A stretch of 63,483 nt of DNA from Rubidibacter lacunae KORDI 51-2 (GTDB taxonomy: Bacteria > Cyanobacteriota > Cyanobacteriia > Cyanobacteriales > Rubidibacteraceae): assembly GCF_000473895.1 (NCBI RefSeq), contig NZ_ASSJ01000036.1, forward strand, positions 1 through 63,483, given 5' to 3'. Below are positions 62,533-63,483 of this stretch, piece after piece. The first letter of the stretch is position 1; each line of letters opens with the position of its first letter. A program made the position numbers and the translations under genes. The notes beneath the pieces were generated by a model. The model made no database searches, had not been told where the DNA came from, and worked only from the letters and a program-made list of their open reading frames with translations.

Positions 62533-63456
62533 TTAGTTCGAGAGCGCATCGCTCAGACCGTCGCCGATCCATTCCAGGGTGTCGCCAATTTGCGTACCAT
62601 CGTGGTACGCCGCAAGCAACACCTCACTGGTCTTGCCCCAGGCGATCGCACCCGTAACATCGAGGGCGATCGCGCCGAGATCGCGGTTGTTGACTTTAGC
62701 TTCCTGCATGGATTTGGCGATCGCATCGGCGAGGGAGAGTCCGTCGGTAACGCGCACGACAATGCGCGTGGCGGTGCATTCGTCAATGATGTCTTCACCG
62801 ATGCCGGTGCAACTAACGGCTGCGTGTTGCGTAGCGTAGTTACCAGCAGGCATGGCCGAGTCGCTCACGCGACCGATGCGCTCCAGTCCTTTGCCGCCCG
62901 TAGACGTGCCGGCGGCGAGGCAGCCGGAGTTGTCGAGGGCAACCACGCCGATAGTCCCGCGTCGACTTTCGGCAACGACGTCAGCCATCTTGCGCGAGAA
63001 GTTCCCTTTACGTTCTTCAATCCACTCGTGCAAGCGCAGGTCTGTCAGCGGGTCGTGAATCGGTACGTGCAGCTCTCGCAGGAGTTCTGCTGCCCCGTAG
63101 TCGGATAAAACGCGATCGCTCTCCGGCTGTAAGGCGTTGGCTAAGTCGATGGGATGGGGCGCCCGCGAGACGTTGATGACACCGCTGAAACGCTGGCGGG
63201 TGCCGTCCATCAGGGCAGCACTCATACGGATTTGCCCGTCTGCCTGCAGCACAGAACCAGTCCCGGCATTAAAGCGCGGCGCGTCTTCGAGTAGTTGGCA
63301 GCCTTTGACAACGGCATCGATCGCGCTGGCACCCTGTAGCAAGCATTCATAAGTGTTGCGCGCGATCGCGTGCAGGTCTTGACGCACGGCCGCGAGTCCG
63401 CCTTTGTCTTTGAGGGAACTGCCAGCGCCGCCGTGAATGATGAGTTTGGGTTGCAT
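62533..63456 (-). CDS. Isoaspartyl peptidase/L-asparaginase (Ntn hydrolase)
   Basis: A 307-residue plant/IaaA-type enzyme that cleaves isoaspartyl dipeptides and L-asparagine. It starts KLIIHGGAGS, and autoprocessing should occur before T168 in RRGTIGVVALD, which becomes the N-terminal nucleophile of the beta subunit; DSAMPAGNYATQHAAVSCTG and GEDIIDECTATRIV follow, with the substrate-binding Arg/Asp residues. Length and motif order match the family. ATG at 63456; CTCC-rich upstream (AGGAGGT-like on the minus strand). Leftmost edge of whatever operon continues past 63483. Confidence 0.92.
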   Translation of the reverse strand: MQPKLIIHGGAGSSLKDKGGLAAVRQDLHAIARNTYECLLQGASAIDAVVKGCQLLEDAPRFNAGTGSVLQADGQIRMSAALMDGTRQRFSGVINVSRAPHPIDLANALQPESDRVLSDYGAAELLRELHVPIHDPLTDLRLHEWIEERKGNFSRKMADVVAESRRGTIGVVALDNSGCLAAGTSTGGKGLERIGRVSDSAMPAGNYATQHAAVSCTGIGEDIIDECTATRIVVRVTDGLSLADAIAKSMQEAKVNNRDLGAIALDVTGAIAWGKTSEVLLAAYHDGTQIGDTLEWIGDGLSDALSN

Positions 63457-63483
63457 GGAGGAAGTTTGTGAGGAGGTCGCAGG

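Overview
The window looks like chromosomal DNA of a cyanobacterium. The octamer GCGATCGC (HIP1) is scattered through most genes, and the gene set fits: a paired Flv1/Flv3 flavodiiron locus, a PcxA/CemA-type proton-extrusion protein, a ModB-ModC fusion, and cyanobacterial-style PyrC-like and SirB1-like proteins. Base composition is fairly GC-rich. I do not assign a species. No rRNA, tRNA or CRISPR array was seen.

Left part (1-23.6 kb): a dipeptide-type ABC permease (-), a Tat-exported multicopper oxidase (+), flv1 and flv3 (-), a decayed transposase, mfd (-), a chromate transporter (+), a frameshifted unknown gene (-), a SirB1-like protein, an ABC exporter, a CbbY-like phosphatase (-), a dihydroorotase-like protein lacking expected metal ligands (-), an ion channel (-), a small GlsB-type membrane protein, and the overlapping xseA-xseB pair.

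Middle part (about 23.77-37.5 kb): this is the striking region. It reads as a chromosomal integron. An integron-type tyrosine recombinase gene (intI, +) starts at 36773. On its 5' side lies an array of about a dozen small gene cassettes, nearly all on the minus strand (transcribed away from intI), separated by attC-like sites with GTTRRRY/RYYYAAC cores. Cassette genes encode glyoxalase-fold (VOC) proteins, glutathione-dependent-formaldehyde-activating (GFA) family proteins, ankyrin, DUF1801, TfoX-C, TIMP-like and glycosyltransferase proteins, plus an unusual two-gene cassette. Between the gene cassettes sits one gene-less cassette of about 195 bp, present in roughly 14 full or partial copies and usually placed just 5' of a gene. 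The integrase has lost its C-terminal catalytic half, so the array is probably frozen as far as this IntI is concerned. HIP1 almost vanishes in the cassettes, which fits foreign origin.

Right part (37.5-63.5 kb): a CHAT-protein remnant, two large membrane proteins (one GT39-like), molybdate uptake (modA, modBC), a MacB/LolD-type ATPase, an IS1-type transposase remnant, a FIST protein, a nitroreductase, a HerA-like ATPase, a low-molecular-weight phosphotyrosine phosphatase, an SGNH hydrolase-like protein, a Uma2 protein, a DppC-type permease (the probable partner of the permease at the left edge), an unknown cyanobacterial protein, a hybrid histidine kinase, ilvC, cobU, pcxA and an isoaspartyl peptidase/asparaginase.
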